Shown here one piece after another: positions 17,381 through 26,567 of a stretch of DNA of 64,000 nt. This DNA is from Oscillospiraceae bacterium (lineage in GTDB: Bacteria > Bacillota > Clostridia > Oscillospirales > Acutalibacteraceae), in the NCBI GenBank assembly GCA_022650485.1, contig JALCPP010000009.1:32651-96650 (forward strand), written 5' to 3'. Under the pieces are notes generated by a model. That model had not been told where the DNA came from. It searched no databases and worked only from the letters and a program-made list of their open reading frames with translations. The number at the start of each line of letters is the position of its first letter. The stretch's first letter is position 1. A program made the position numbers and the translations under genes.

Positions 17381-20006
17381 AATACAGATTCTGGACCACC
17401 ACTACTATCGGGGCAGAAATATTTACAGCCATAAACCGGTGATGAAAATGGTGGTGGATATTGGCCGCTACGGCTGGATTCCAACAAAGGAAATTCCGGG
17501 GTTTCATGAACGACTGCTTTCCGCTTTTCCGGGATTAAGGACCAATTTTTGCAGCCTGGGTTATGCGGGGGGATTTCTGAAGCGCCTGGAAGATGGAACG
17601 TATCTGGCCCATGTTTTGGAACATACGATTCTTGAGATGCAGGCAATGCTTGGCTATAACGTCGGTTTTGGGCGGACCAGAACGGTGGAAGAACCGTCAA
17701 AGTACTATCTTGTCTATCAGTATATCAATGAAGTTTGCGGGCTGGAATGCGGAAAAGCCGCTGTTTTTATTTTAAACCGTTTCCTTCAGCAGCAGGATGT
17801 GGATGTTCAAAAATGGATGCGATATTTGTCCGATATTTCTCTGAATGCGGAATTGGGCCCCAGTACTTCCGCCATTGTGGAGGAAGCAAGAAAGCGGGAA
17901 ATTCCGATTACGAGAATTGGGCATGAAAGCCTGGTTCGGCTGGGATATGGAAAATGCAGCCATCTGGTCGAATCCACTCTGACCGACCTGACCTCCTGTA
18001 TTTCGGCGGATATTTCTTCTAATAAGCAGCTGACAAAATCGCTGTTAACAGAAAATAAAATTCCGGTTCCATATGGAAAAACGGTGTATTCAGAGCTATC
18101 CGCCGTGATGGCGGCGTCACAGATCGGTCTGCCGGTCGTTGTGAAACCGATTGATGGAAATCAGGGAAAAGGTGTTTCTCTGAATCTGAACACGGAAGAA
18201 GAAATCAGAGTCTCTTATCGGAATGCGGCGCAATTTGGAACCGGAGCTGTTGTAGAACAGTATGTGGAGGGAAAAGATTTTCGGGTTTTGGTGGTCGGCG
18301 ACCGGGTCTGTGCCGTTTCGGAACGATTGCCCGCCTGTGTGAAGGGGGACGGGCTGCATACAATTCGGGAACTGGTCGATCTGAAAAACAGTGATTCCAG
18401 ACGGGGAGAAGCGCATGAAAAGCCTTTAACTAAAATTCATTTGGATCCAGTGGCAATGGAAGAACTGAAGAAACAGAAAAAATCGCCGGACGATATTCCG
18501 CAGCACGGGGAAACCGTTTTGCTGCGAAAAAACGGCAATCTCAGTACCGGCGGTACAGCAACCGACTGCACGGCTCTGATTCATCCGGAAAATGCGGAAT
18601 TTGCCGTACGTGCTGCGCAGGTAATCGGTTTAGACGTCGCGGGGGTTGACTTTGTCACAGACGACATTTCCCAGTCTATACGTGAAACCGGAGGAGTGAT
18701 TGTGGAAGTGAACACGGCTCCGGGAATCCGCATGCACTTATACCCCAGCGAAGGCGCGGCGAGAAATGTCGCAAAGGATATTGTAGACCGGCTTTTTTCG
18801 CGGGAATACCGGTTCCCCATCGTATCGGTCACCGGAACCAACGGAAAGACAACGACCGTGCGGCTGATTCACCATGTGCTTTCTTTGACCGGGATTCAAG
18901 TCGGAATGACCAGCACATGCGGAACTTATATCGGCAGCCGGTGTGTCTGCAAAGGGGATAATTCCGGCCCGCGCAGTGCCGAATCCCTGCTGGCGGATAA
19001 AACCGTGGAAGCCGCGGTGCTTGAAACGGCGCGGGGGGGAATCGTAAGGGAAGGACTTGGTTATGATCTGGCTGATGTGGGGGTGATCACCAACATTGCA
19101 GACGATCATCTGGGCCTAAATGGAATTGAAACACTGGAGGATCTGGCGTTTGTCAAATCGCTGGTTGTCGAGGCGGTAACCAAAGAAGGGTATGCCGTGC
19201 TGAATGCAGCGGATGCCATGACACCCACTATTTTGAAGCGTGTGCGGTCAAAGGTGATTTTATTTTCCGGCAATCCGGAAACAGACGTTTTTGTACCGAA
19301 AAACTGTATCCGCGTTTATGAGGAAAGCGGCTGGATTGTTGTCAAAGAGAGAGCAAGAAAATGGAAGTTGGTCCAAATTTCTGAAATCCCGGTTACAGGG
19401 GGCGGGATGATACCCTGCAATGTGGAAAATTGTCTTGCCGCAGTATCCGCTCTGCTGGCGTTGCGTATTCCGCTGAAAAAGATTGCGCAGGGGCTGAAAA
19501 GTTTTCGTATGAATGCGGGGCGGTTCGAACTGTACCGGCTGGGACGATTTCACGTTATGTTGGATTATGGACACAACAGACCCGGTTATGAAACCGTGAT
19601 TTGTGCATGCGGTGGGATGGCGCACAATCGTCTTGTCGGTGTAATCGGCATGCCGGGTGACCGAAGTGATGCCGCAATTCGGGATACCGCGCATCTGTGT
19701 GCAAAATCATTTGATCAAATCTACGTAAAAGAGGACGAAGACTTGAGGGGCAGAGGAAAAGGAGAGGTAGCCGGACTGTTTTATAAGACAATTGTGGCAG
19801 ACGCGTTTCCGCGGGCAAAGGTCACAATTCTTGAAAAGGAAACAGACGCTTTAAAAGATGCCGTGGTTCACGCAGAAGATGGGGATTTAATTGTTGCGTT
19901 TTATGAGCAATTAGAGCCGATGAAAGAAATCCTACTGAGTGCGGGCGCATGCCGTGAGGAACTTTGCCCAAGTATGAAGCCGCTTGACCAAATTCAAATT
20001 TCTTAA
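17364..20006 (+). CDS. cphA: Cyanophycin synthetase
   Basis: Makes the nitrogen-storage polymer multi-L-arginyl-poly-L-aspartate with ATP. The N-terminal domain (1-160) is followed by an ATP-grasp domain (about 210-480; VVKPIDGNQGKGV, VEVNTAPG) that adds Asp, and a Mur-ligase-like domain (from about 485; P-loop TGTNGKTTT, then ETARGGI and NIADDHLG) that adds Arg. 880 residues, normal for CphA1. Together with cphB and iadA it forms a complete make-and-degrade cassette, so the host probably stores and remobilises nitrogen. A terminator follows directly. Confidence 0.95.
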   Translation: MMESNKIQILDHHYYRGRNIYSHKPVMKMVVDIGRYGWIPTKEIPGFHERLLSAFPGLRTNFCSLGYAGGFLKRLEDGTYLAHVLEHTILEMQAMLGYNVGFGRTRTVEEPSKYYLVYQYINEVCGLECGKAAVFILNRFLQQQDVDVQKWMRYLSDISLNAELGPSTSAIVEEARKREIPITRIGHESLVRLGYGKCSHLVESTLTDLTSCISADISSNKQLTKSLLTENKIPVPYGKTVYSELSAVMAASQIGLPVVVKPIDGNQGKGVSLNLNTEEEIRVSYRNAAQFGTGAVVEQYVEGKDFRVLVVGDRVCAVSERLPACVKGDGLHTIRELVDLKNSDSRRGEAHEKPLTKIHLDPVAMEELKKQKKSPDDIPQHGETVLLRKNGNLSTGGTATDCTALIHPENAEFAVRAAQVIGLDVAGVDFVTDDISQSIRETGGVIVEVNTAPGIRMHLYPSEGAARNVAKDIVDRLFSREYRFPIVSVTGTNGKTTTVRLIHHVLSLTGIQVGMTSTCGTYIGSRCVCKGDNSGPRSAESLLADKTVEAAVLETARGGIVREGLGYDLADVGVITNIADDHLGLNGIETLEDLAFVKSLVVEAVTKEGYAVLNAADAMTPTILKRVRSKVILFSGNPETDVFVPKNCIRVYEESGWIVVKERARKWKLVQISEIPVTGGGMIPCNVENCLAAVSALLALRIPLKKIAQGLKSFRMNAGRFELYRLGRFHVMLDYGHNRPGYETVICACGGMAHNRLVGVIGMPGDRSDAAIRDTAHLCAKSFDQIYVKEDEDLRGRGKGEVAGLFYKTIVADAFPRAKVTILEKETDALKDAVVHAEDGDLIVAFYEQLEPMKEILLSAGACREELCPSMKPLDQIQIS

Positions 20007-20016
20007 TCAATCAGGA

Positions 20017-20058
20017 AGCCCCGCCGATCGGAAGAAACGGCGGGGCTGTTTCTTTCTT
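20017..20058 (+). terminator. Terminator after the cyanophycin operon
   Basis: Perfect 10-bp stem AGCCCCGCCG / CGGCGGGGCT with an 11-nt loop, followed by GTTTCTTTCTTT. Confidence 0.9.
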
Positions 20059-20100
20059 TGGACCATGGTTTGAAGAAGAGGGGAGAAGCTTGAAATCCGC

Positions 20101-20129
20101 TTGCCGACAAGAAAAAGGCAGAGTATAAT
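20101..20129 (+). promoter_or_regulatory. Predicted promoter of the Nudix gene
   Basis: TTGCCG (20101-20106) and TATAAT (20124-20129) with 17-nt spacing, 27 nt before the start codon. Confidence 0.6.
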
Positions 20130-20155
20130 AAAGAGAACCAACGTGGAAAAGGGGA

Positions 20156-20686
20156 ATGAATTTGCCGGAGTTTTGCGATATTTATGATAATAACCGAAAT
20201 AAAACGGGGCGGATTTGGCCCCGAAGGACTCCGATGAAGCCGGGGGATTTTCGTCTGGTAGTGTACGCGTGGCTTTTTAACGAAGATGGACGCGTGTTGA
20301 TGACCCTGCGGCATCCTGAAAAAGTGTGGGGCGGATACTGGGAATGTACGGCTGGCGGAGTTCAGGCAGGGGAGACCAGCCTGCAGGGTGCTCTGCGCGA
20401 ACTGCGGGAGGAAATTGGCATGTCCTTTTCAGAGCGGGATGCTTCACTTCTGCACCGTAAATTGGATGGCAATGTTTGGGTCGATATCTGGCTGTTTCGA
20501 AAGAGTCCGGCGCTCAGCGAATTGCACCTGCAGCCGGAGGAAGTGACGCGGGCCAAGTGGGTGGACCGTGCGGAATATGGACAAATGTGCCAGAACGGAA
20601 TGGTGGTTCCCGCCTGTACCCGGTTTTACGAATGGATGGAAGAAAAGGAGAATACAGATGAAAAACGAAACGAAAAAACTTTATGA
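20156..20686 (+). CDS. Nudix hydrolase
   Basis: A 176-residue hydrolase for nucleoside-diphosphate-linked compounds. The Nudix box G-x5-E-x7-REEIG is complete (GGVQAGETSLQGALRELREE, then IG), at about residues 66-88. The N-terminal part (DIYDNNRNKTGRIWPR) resembles the YfcD/isopentenyl-diphosphate-isomerase-like subgroup, but the substrate cannot be assigned. GGGG precedes the ATG at short spacing. The 3' end overlaps the next gene by 29 bases. Confidence 0.88.
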   Translation: MNLPEFCDIYDNNRNKTGRIWPRRTPMKPGDFRLVVYAWLFNEDGRVLMTLRHPEKVWGGYWECTAGGVQAGETSLQGALRELREEIGMSFSERDASLLHRKLDGNVWVDIWLFRKSPALSELHLQPEEVTRAKWVDRAEYGQMCQNGMVVPACTRFYEWMEEKENTDEKRNEKTL

Positions 20687-21839
20687 TTTGAATCCAACGC
20701 TCAGAACGTTTCAAGCGCATGTGCTTGAGTGTGTACCGAAGGGAAAACAATACTGCATTGTTCTTGACCGTACCGCTTTTTATCCGGAAGGGGGAGGACA
20801 GCCCGCCGACCGCGGGGTCCTGAATTTTGCCAATATTCTGGATGTGCAGGAAAAAGACGGTGTGATTTACCACATAGCGGACCGTTCGTTTCAGACAGGC
20901 AGTCTGGTTTCCGGCGGAATCAACTGGCCGCGCCGGCTTGCGCTGATGCAGCAGCATACCGGGGAACATATCGTTTCCGGATTGGCACACCGGCTGTACG
21001 GGCTGGATAACGTCGGGTTTCATATGAGTGATGCGTCGATGACGGTTGATTTAAATGGGGAACTGTCAGCCGGTCAGCTGGCCTTGGTGGAACGGATGGC
21101 CAATGAAGCGGTTTGGCAGAATCTTGAGGTAAAAGTGACATATCCGTCTGAGCGGGAATTGGCACGGATACCCTACCGCAGCAAAAAGGAACTGACCGGG
21201 AAAGTACGGATTGTGGAAGTGCCGAATTATGATATCTGCGCCTGCTGCGGAACCCATGTGACGCGTACGGGGGAAATTGGGGCAATTAAAGTGCTGTCTT
21301 CTCAGCGGTATAAAGGGGGCACCAGGCTGACTTTAGCGTGTGGGAAGCAGGCGCTGCGCGATTATGGAGAAAAACTGGCAAGCGTTTCCTCTGTTTCGGT
21401 TCTTCTTTCCGCGAAACCTGCGGAAATTGAACAGGCTGCCCAGCGCCTGCTGCAGGAAAACGCGGATGCAAAGCGAAAGATTTCCATTCTTCAGCAAGAA
21501 CTTTTTCAGCTGAAGGCAAATGCTGTTTCACCGGGCTGCGGAAAGATTCTGAGCTTTGAGGATGATTTGGCACCGGCGGAGCTTCGGCGGTTTGCCCTCA
21601 TTTTGACGGAGCGTTGTTCTGCCGCCGCGGCGGTTTTTTCCGGAAATGAGGAACAAGGGTATCGCTATGCTGTTGCGGATGCTGTAAATGACGTAAGACC
21701 GTATGCGAAAGAACTATCCGCTGCTTTCTCCGGAAGGGGAGGCGGTCCGAAGGAATTGGTGCAGGGTTCTGTTCATGGTTTGAAAAAGGATATCAAGTTG
21801 TTTTTTGAAAAGAAATTATTCCATTGTCTGAAAGGTTAA
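20658..21839 (+). CDS. Alanyl-tRNA editing protein (AlaX-like, with DHHA1 domain)
   Basis: Free-standing editing factor that hydrolyses mischarged Ser- or Gly-tRNA(Ala). The zinc-binding HTGEH and CCGTH motifs of the AlaRS editing domain are present at about residues 97 and 197, after FYPEGGGQPAD. A C-terminal DHHA1 domain (FSGRGGGPKELVQGS) completes the 393-residue AlaX-L type. ATG 20658 with AAAAGGAG upstream is chosen; the longer open frame starting inside the Nudix gene has no ribosome site. Confidence 0.92.
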   Translation: MKNETKKLYDLNPTLRTFQAHVLECVPKGKQYCIVLDRTAFYPEGGGQPADRGVLNFANILDVQEKDGVIYHIADRSFQTGSLVSGGINWPRRLALMQQHTGEHIVSGLAHRLYGLDNVGFHMSDASMTVDLNGELSAGQLALVERMANEAVWQNLEVKVTYPSERELARIPYRSKKELTGKVRIVEVPNYDICACCGTHVTRTGEIGAIKVLSSQRYKGGTRLTLACGKQALRDYGEKLASVSSVSVLLSAKPAEIEQAAQRLLQENADAKRKISILQQELFQLKANAVSPGCGKILSFEDDLAPAELRRFALILTERCSAAAAVFSGNEEQGYRYAVADAVNDVRPYAKELSAAFSGRGGGPKELVQGSVHGLKKDIKLFFEKKLFHCLKG

Positions 21840-22173
21840 AGTACTGTAAAAATTGAATTGTTGGCATTCGAATCAAATGCCTGATTTTGGTAATGATATT
21901 ATCGAAATTGCTAGGAAACAAGGCGCTTTCACGGCGAGGGAAGGGCAGCTGCAGAAGATGTGGCTACTCTCCCTGAAATCCATATAATAAAACAAATTCC
22001 ATAATATGAAATAATTTTAGAAGAATCTATGACTTTATATCTAAATTTATCGCTAAAAATTTAAAATTTGTCTTGCAACTTGAAAGATATTGTGATATAT
22101 TTAACATAGTCGGTTGAAAGAACAGCAGGATCGGCATAATTTTAAGGGATAATAAGAATGGAGGAAACAGTCT
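21840..22173 (+). other. Intergenic region before thlA with a short orphan ORF
   Basis: A 334-base gap. A 36-codon ORF (ATG 21877 to TAA 21987) encodes GNDIIEIARKQGAFTAREGQ and more, which looks protein-like but has no ribosome site and no recognisable family; it may be a remnant of a lost gene. The second half is AT-rich and holds the thlA promoter and putative Rex site (separate entry). No terminator with a clear T-run was seen after the AlaX-like gene. Confidence 0.4.
22073..22107 (+). promoter_or_regulatory. thlA promoter with a candidate Rex (NADH-sensing repressor) site
   Basis: TTGCAA (22073-22078), 17-nt spacer, TATATT (22096-22101). The sequence TTGTGATATATTTAACAT (22090-22107) overlaps the -10 box and matches 11 of 14 defined positions of the Rex operator TTGTTAAnnnnTTAACAA. 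Rex represses thl/crt/bcd-type genes in many Clostridia until NADH is high. The promoter is likely; the Rex assignment is inference. Confidence 0.5.
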
Positions 22174-23358
22174 ATGTCAAAGAAAGTTGTATTAGCAGGC
22201 GCATGCCGCACGGCGATCGGAAAATTCGGTGGCACTTTGTCCAATGTACCGGTTGTTGACATCGGTACGACCGTTGTTAAAGAAGCAATGAAACGCGCCG
22301 GAATTCAGCCGGATCAGGTCGATGAAGTGATCCTTGGCTGTGTATATCAGGCTGGCATCGGGCAGAATATCGCCCGTCAAGTATCCGTCTACTCTGGGAT
22401 TCCGATTCCGGTTCCTGCTTTCACTTTGAACAATATGTGCGGTTCCGGTATGAAGAGCATTAACGTGGCTGCGGACATGATCATCGCGGGCGAAGCGGAT
22501 GTCATTGTTGCCGGCGGCGTGGAAAACATGTCCAGCACACCGTATTTGCTGAAAAACGCAAGATTCGGTTATCGTATGCGCGACGGCAAACTGATCGATT
22601 CTTTGCTGTATGATGGCCTGGAAGATACCTTTAACCATTATCACATGGGTATTACTTCCGAAAACATTGCCGAAAAATACGGTATTACCCGCCAGATGCA
22701 GGATGAATACGCTCTTGAGAGTGAACATCGTGCTGAAAGCGCGACAAAAGCGGGCAAATTTAAAGAAGAAATCGTTCCGATGGAAGTAAAACAGAGGAAA
22801 AAGACCATTACGTTTGAAATCGATGAAGATATTCATAACGGCCAGACGATGGAAGCACTTGAAAAACTGAGACCTGCGTTTAAGAAGGACGGAACGGTTA
22901 CGGCTGGTAATGCTTCCGGTATCAACGACGGTGGTTCCGCTGTGGTTCTGATGTCTGAAGAAAAAGCAAAAGAACTCGGCGTAAAGCCTCTGGCAACTTG
23001 GATCGGCGGCGACTGGGCCGGTGTTGACCCGGCTTACATGGGCCTGGGCCCGATTGCAGCGACGAATAAGCTGATGAAGAAAATCGGTATGAAGGTTTCC
23101 GACATGGATCTGGTGGAAGCGAATGAGGCTTTCGCATCTCAGACATTGGCGGTTGCCCATGACCTGAAGTTTGACTTGTCAAAGACAAATGTCAACGGCG
23201 GCGCGATTGCTTTGGGACATCCGGTCGGCTGCTCTGGTGCACGTATCCTGACCACGCTGATTTATGAGATGAGAAGAAGAAAGCAAGAGTTGGGTCTTGC
23301 CACACTTTGTGTCGGCGGCGGCATGGGCGTTGCAACTGCGGTAAAGGTTGAAGAGTAA
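22174..23358 (+). CDS. thlA: Acetyl-CoA C-acetyltransferase (thiolase)
   Basis: Condenses two acetyl-CoA to acetoacetyl-CoA (or elongates acyl-CoA), the first step of butyrate/caproate formation. Nucleophilic cysteine in NNMCGSGMKS (about residue 89), GGVENMS, catalytic histidine in GGAIALGHPVG, and the second cysteine in the C-terminal LCVGGGMG are all present. 394 residues, the normal length. ATG follows TGGAGGAAA. It leads the thlA-crt-hbd operon. Shorter biosynthetic thiolases cannot be separated from longer-chain ones by sequence reading alone. Confidence 0.96.
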   Translation: MSKKVVLAGACRTAIGKFGGTLSNVPVVDIGTTVVKEAMKRAGIQPDQVDEVILGCVYQAGIGQNIARQVSVYSGIPIPVPAFTLNNMCGSGMKSINVAADMIIAGEADVIVAGGVENMSSTPYLLKNARFGYRMRDGKLIDSLLYDGLEDTFNHYHMGITSENIAEKYGITRQMQDEYALESEHRAESATKAGKFKEEIVPMEVKQRKKTITFEIDEDIHNGQTMEALEKLRPAFKKDGTVTAGNASGINDGGSAVVLMSEEKAKELGVKPLATWIGGDWAGVDPAYMGLGPIAATNKLMKKIGMKVSDMDLVEANEAFASQTLAVAHDLKFDLSKTNVNGGAIALGHPVGCSGARILTTLIYEMRRRKQELGLATLCVGGGMGVATAVKVEE

Positions 23359-23396
23359 ATCAGTCACCGAATAATTTTAGAAAGAAGGCATTGAAG

Positions 23397-24173
23397 TTGG
23401 GGTATGTAAAATATGAGCAAAAAGACCTGATCGGGATTGTTACGATTGACCGTGAAAAGGCTCTGAACGCCCTGAACGATGCAGTCCTTGCAGATCTGGA
23501 AGCGGTGATCGATGCAATCGATACGAATAAGACCCGTTGCGTGATTATCACGGGTGCCGGGCAGAAGTCCTTTGTCGCCGGTGCGGACATCGCGGCAATG
23601 AGCACTATGACAAAGGCACAGGGCTGGGCGTTTAGTAAACACGGCAACGATGTATTCCGTAAAATTGAAAAGTTCCCGATTCCTATCATCGCTGCCGTCA
23701 ATGGTTTTGCTCTTGGCGGCGGATGTGAGCTGTCACTTAGCTGCGATATTCGCATCGCTTCTGAAAACGCGTTGTTTGCTCAGCCGGAAGCCGGACTGGG
23801 TATTACCCCGGGCTTTGGCGGAACGCAGCGTTTGGCGCGCACCATTGGCGCCGGAAAAGCGAAGGAAATGATTTACACCTGCAGCAAAGTCAAGGCGGAA
23901 GAAGCGTTGCGGATCGGGTTGGTCAATGCGGTATATCCGGCTGACCAACTGATGGATGAATGCATTAAGCTCGCGGGTAAAATTGCGCGCAATGCGCCTA
24001 TTGCGGTTCGCCAGTGCAAAAAGGCGATCAACATGGGGCTGCAGATGGACATCGACTCGGGTGTTGCGCTGGAAGCGGACTTGTTCTCACTTTGCCCGGG
24101 CACGAAAGATCAGAGGAATGCAATGACTGCTTTCTGCGAAAAGAGAAAACCGGATCCTTTTATTAACGAATAA
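23397..24173 (+). CDS. crt: Crotonase (3-hydroxyacyl-CoA dehydratase)
   Basis: Enoyl-CoA hydratase that dehydrates 3-hydroxybutyryl-CoA to crotonyl-CoA. The oxyanion-hole segments AGADIAAM and NGFALGGGCELS, and the two catalytic glutamates (GCELS, and PEAGLGITPGFGGTQRL) are visible. About 258 residues. TTG 23397 is preferred over TTG 23391, since AAGAAGG (23382-23388) is 8 nt from the former and only 2 from the latter. It lies between thlA and hbd. Confidence 0.95.
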   Translation: MGYVKYEQKDLIGIVTIDREKALNALNDAVLADLEAVIDAIDTNKTRCVIITGAGQKSFVAGADIAAMSTMTKAQGWAFSKHGNDVFRKIEKFPIPIIAAVNGFALGGGCELSLSCDIRIASENALFAQPEAGLGITPGFGGTQRLARTIGAGKAKEMIYTCSKVKAEEALRIGLVNAVYPADQLMDECIKLAGKIARNAPIAVRQCKKAINMGLQMDIDSGVALEADLFSLCPGTKDQRNAMTAFCEKRKPDPFINE

Positions 24174-24208
24174 TCTTATCTAAAGGATAATGTAAGGAGG
24201 TTTTTGTC

Positions 24209-25051
24209 ATGATCGTTGGCATTATCGGCGCAGGTACCATGGGCTCCGGAATTGCCCAGGCATTTGCCCAGACGGATGGTTATTCCGTAAAACTTTGTGA
24301 TATTAACGAGGAATTGGCTGCTGGCGGCAAAAAGAAAATCGAAAAGACTATTAACCGGCTTGTTTCCAAGGGTAGAATGGAGCAGGCGAAAGCGGATGCG
24401 ATTCTTGCAAAAATCACAACCGGCACAAAGGAAATTACGGCAGATTGTGACCTGGTTGTAGAAGCAGCTTTGGAGCGCATGGATGTTAAGAAGAGTCTGT
24501 TTAAGGAATTGCAGGGTATCTGCAAGAAAGACTGCCTTTTTGCTTCCAATACATCTTCCCTTTCCATCACGGAAATTTCCAGCGGCCTTGACAGAGCTGT
24601 CTGCGGCATGCATTTCTTTAACCCCGCTCCCATTATGAAGCTGGTTGAAGTAATTGCCGGCATCACAACTCCCGATGCTACTGTGGAAAGAATCAAAGCG
24701 ATTGCTACGGAAATCGGCAAGACACCGGTACAGGTTAAAGAAGCTGCCGGATTTGTCGTCAACCGTATTCTGGTTCCGATGATCAACGAAGCCATTGGCA
24801 TCTATGCCGACGGTACGGCTTCCGCAGCTGATATTGATATTGCGATGAAGCTTGGCGCGAATCACCCGATGGGCCCTCTGGCTTTGGGCGATTTGGTCGG
24901 CTTGGATATTGTTCTTGCAGTGATGGAAGTCCTTCAGAGCGAAACGGGGGATCCCAAATATCGTCCGCATCCGTTACTTAGGAAAATGGTTCGCGGCGGT
25001 CTGCTTGGAATGAAGACCGGCAAGGGCTTTTACGATTACAGCAAGAAATAA
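24209..25051 (+). CDS. hbd: 3-hydroxybutyryl-CoA dehydrogenase
   Basis: Reduces acetoacetyl-CoA to 3-hydroxybutyryl-CoA with NAD(P)H. Dinucleotide-binding [14 protein letters not shown] at the N-terminus, SNTSSLSIT, the catalytic histidine in [15 protein letters not shown], and GFVVNRIL plus [16 protein letters not shown] in the C-terminal domain. 280 residues. Start ATG follows an ideal AAGGAGG. It ends the thlA-crt-hbd operon and is followed by two hairpins. Confidence 0.96.
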   Translation: MIVGIIGAGTMGSGIAQAFAQTDGYSVKLCDINEELAAGGKKKIEKTINRLVSKGRMEQAKADAILAKITTGTKEITADCDLVVEAALERMDVKKSLFKELQGICKKDCLFASNTSSLSITEISSGLDRAVCGMHFFNPAPIMKLVEVIAGITTPDATVERIKAIATEIGKTPVQVKEAAGFVVNRILVPMINEAIGIYADGTASAADIDIAMKLGANHPMGPLALGDLVGLDIVLAVMEVLQSETGDPKYRPHPLLRKMVRGGLLGMKTGKGFYDYSKK

Positions 25052-25071
25052 ATTCTGTAGATCATTGTGAG

Positions 25072-25107
25072 TTTCTCTCATTTGGACCGTTAGCCAAATG
25101 AGAGAAA
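25072..25107 (+). terminator. 14-bp inverted repeat after hbd
   Basis: Arms TTTCTCTCATTTGG (25072-25085) and CCAAATGAGAGAAA (25094-25107) pair perfectly around 8 nt. The T-run after it is weak, so it may be an RNA 3'-end stabiliser more than a terminator on its own. Confidence 0.5.
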
Positions 25108-25153
25108 TTGGAGCAGCGGTCGGCAGGCTGTGATGATTTTTTAGTTCAATGGT

Positions 25154-25184
25154 AGCAGGCGCAGAAATGTGCCTGCTTTTCTAT
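25154..25184 (+). terminator. Terminator of the thlA-crt-hbd operon
   Basis: A 10-bp stem AGCAGGCGCA / TGTGCCTGCT (one G-T pair) closed by a GAAA tetraloop is followed by TTTCTATT. Confidence 0.8.
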
Positions 25185-25415
25185 TATTATATATATTATA
25201 TAATAGTATAGGGGTCATGCCGCAAAATGTGTTTTTATTAAGGCTTTGGTGCCGATATTTTTAATACAGAGGTGTTAAATTGCAACAAGGAAGTGAATAT
25301 GTTATATTATGACATAATTGGTTGCAGCAGGATACCTGTGCGCTGTATTCAAATGGAGCGTGGGGTGTCTGTACCCTAAAATTCCGTCAAGTCGGCATAA
25401 ATTTGGAGGAATGAC
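25185..25415 (+). promoter_or_regulatory. bcd-etfBA promoter region
   Basis: TTGCAA (25280-25285), 17-nt spacer, TATATT (25303-25308). The same two hexamers and the same spacing occur before thlA, suggesting shared control of both operons. A run of alternating TA lies at 25185-25205. About 105 nt of leader with no visible ORF follow before bcd. Confidence 0.5.
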
Positions 25416-26555
25416 ATGGATTTTCAATTGAGTAAGGAACACCAGATGGTTCGCACACTGTTTCAAACTATCGCTCAGAAGGAAGTAAAACCATACGCGC
25501 AGGATGTGGACGAGGAGGAGCGGTTTCCCAAAGAAGCCTATGAAAAATTTTGCAGGTATGGCTTTATGGGAATCCCTTATCCAAAAGAATGGGGAGGGCA
25601 GGGCTGCGACACGCTGACTTACGCAATGTGTGTGGAGGAAGTGGCAAAGGTTTGCTGCGCTTCAAGCACTCTCCTTTCCGCACATACTTCTCTTGGAACT
25701 TGGCCGATTTACAAGTATGGAACGGAGGAACAGAAACGAAAATACATGCCGAAACTGACTTCTGGCGAATATTTAGGCGCGTTTGGTTTGACGGAGCCAA
25801 ATGCGGGGACAGATTCTTCCGCACAGCGGACCACAGCGGTTTTAAAGGGAGACCATTATTTGCTGAACGGGAGTAAGATCTTTATCACAAATGCCGGGTA
25901 TGCCGATCTTTATGTGGTCTTTGCCATGACGGAACGTAATCTTGGAAATCATGGGATTTCCGCTTTTATTATTGAGAAGGGGTTTCCGGGCTTTTCTGTC
26001 GGTAAGCCGGAAAAGAAGATGGGTATTCGCGGCTCTGCAACGTGTGAGCTGTTTTTTAAAGACTGTGTGGTCCCAAAAGAAAACTTGCTGGGGCAGGAGG
26101 GCAAGGGCTTTATTATTGCAATGACGACCTTGGACGGCGGCCGTATTGGGATTGCAGCGCAAGCCCTGGGTCTTGCAGAAGGTGCGCTGAATGAGACTAT
26201 TCAATATGTGAAGGAACGGAAGCAGTTTGGCCGTGCTCTCTCCAAATTTCAAAATACACAGTTTGCAATTGCTGAAATGCTTACGAAGACACAGGCGGCG
26301 CAGCTGCTGCTTTATAAAGCGGCTATCGCCAAGGACCGGCAAAAGAGTGTTTCGCTGGAGGCTGCGGAGGCAAAGCTTTTTTGTGCGGATGTGGCAATGG
26401 ATGTTACCACGCGGTGTGTTCAGCTGCACGGCGGTTACGGCTACATGCGTGAATATGCGGTGGAGCGCATGATGCGTGACGCGAAAATTACCGAAATCTA
26501 TGAGGGGACCAGTGAAGTTCAGAAAATGGTGATTTCAAAATATGCTTTCAAGTGA
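25416..26555 (+). CDS. bcd: Butyryl-CoA dehydrogenase (acyl-CoA dehydrogenase)
   Basis: FAD enzyme that reduces crotonyl-CoA to butyryl-CoA together with EtfAB; in Clostridia this complex couples to ferredoxin reduction (electron bifurcation). Acyl-CoA dehydrogenase signatures FGLTEPNAGTDSS and LHGGYGYMREY, and the catalytic glutamate in IYEGTSEVQ near the C-terminus, are intact. 379 residues. GGAGG precedes the ATG. etfB starts 12 bases after its stop. Confidence 0.95.
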   Translation: MDFQLSKEHQMVRTLFQTIAQKEVKPYAQDVDEEERFPKEAYEKFCRYGFMGIPYPKEWGGQGCDTLTYAMCVEEVAKVCCASSTLLSAHTSLGTWPIYKYGTEEQKRKYMPKLTSGEYLGAFGLTEPNAGTDSSAQRTTAVLKGDHYLLNGSKIFITNAGYADLYVVFAMTERNLGNHGISAFIIEKGFPGFSVGKPEKKMGIRGSATCELFFKDCVVPKENLLGQEGKGFIIAMTTLDGGRIGIAAQALGLAEGALNETIQYVKERKQFGRALSKFQNTQFAIAEMLTKTQAAQLLLYKAAIAKDRQKSVSLEAAEAKLFCADVAMDVTTRCVQLHGGYGYMREYAVERMMRDAKITEIYEGTSEVQKMVISKYAFK

Positions 26556-26567
26556 GGTGAGAGTGCG

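Noticed and set aside
20568..20657. N-terminal extension of the AlaX-like protein
   Set aside because: The in-frame open stretch lies in the Nudix gene and has no ribosome site; ATG 20658 has one.
25140..25165. tRNA D-arm-like sequence (TAGTTCAATGGTAGCA)
   Set aside because: No acceptor, anticodon or T-arm around it; the bases form part of a terminator hairpin.
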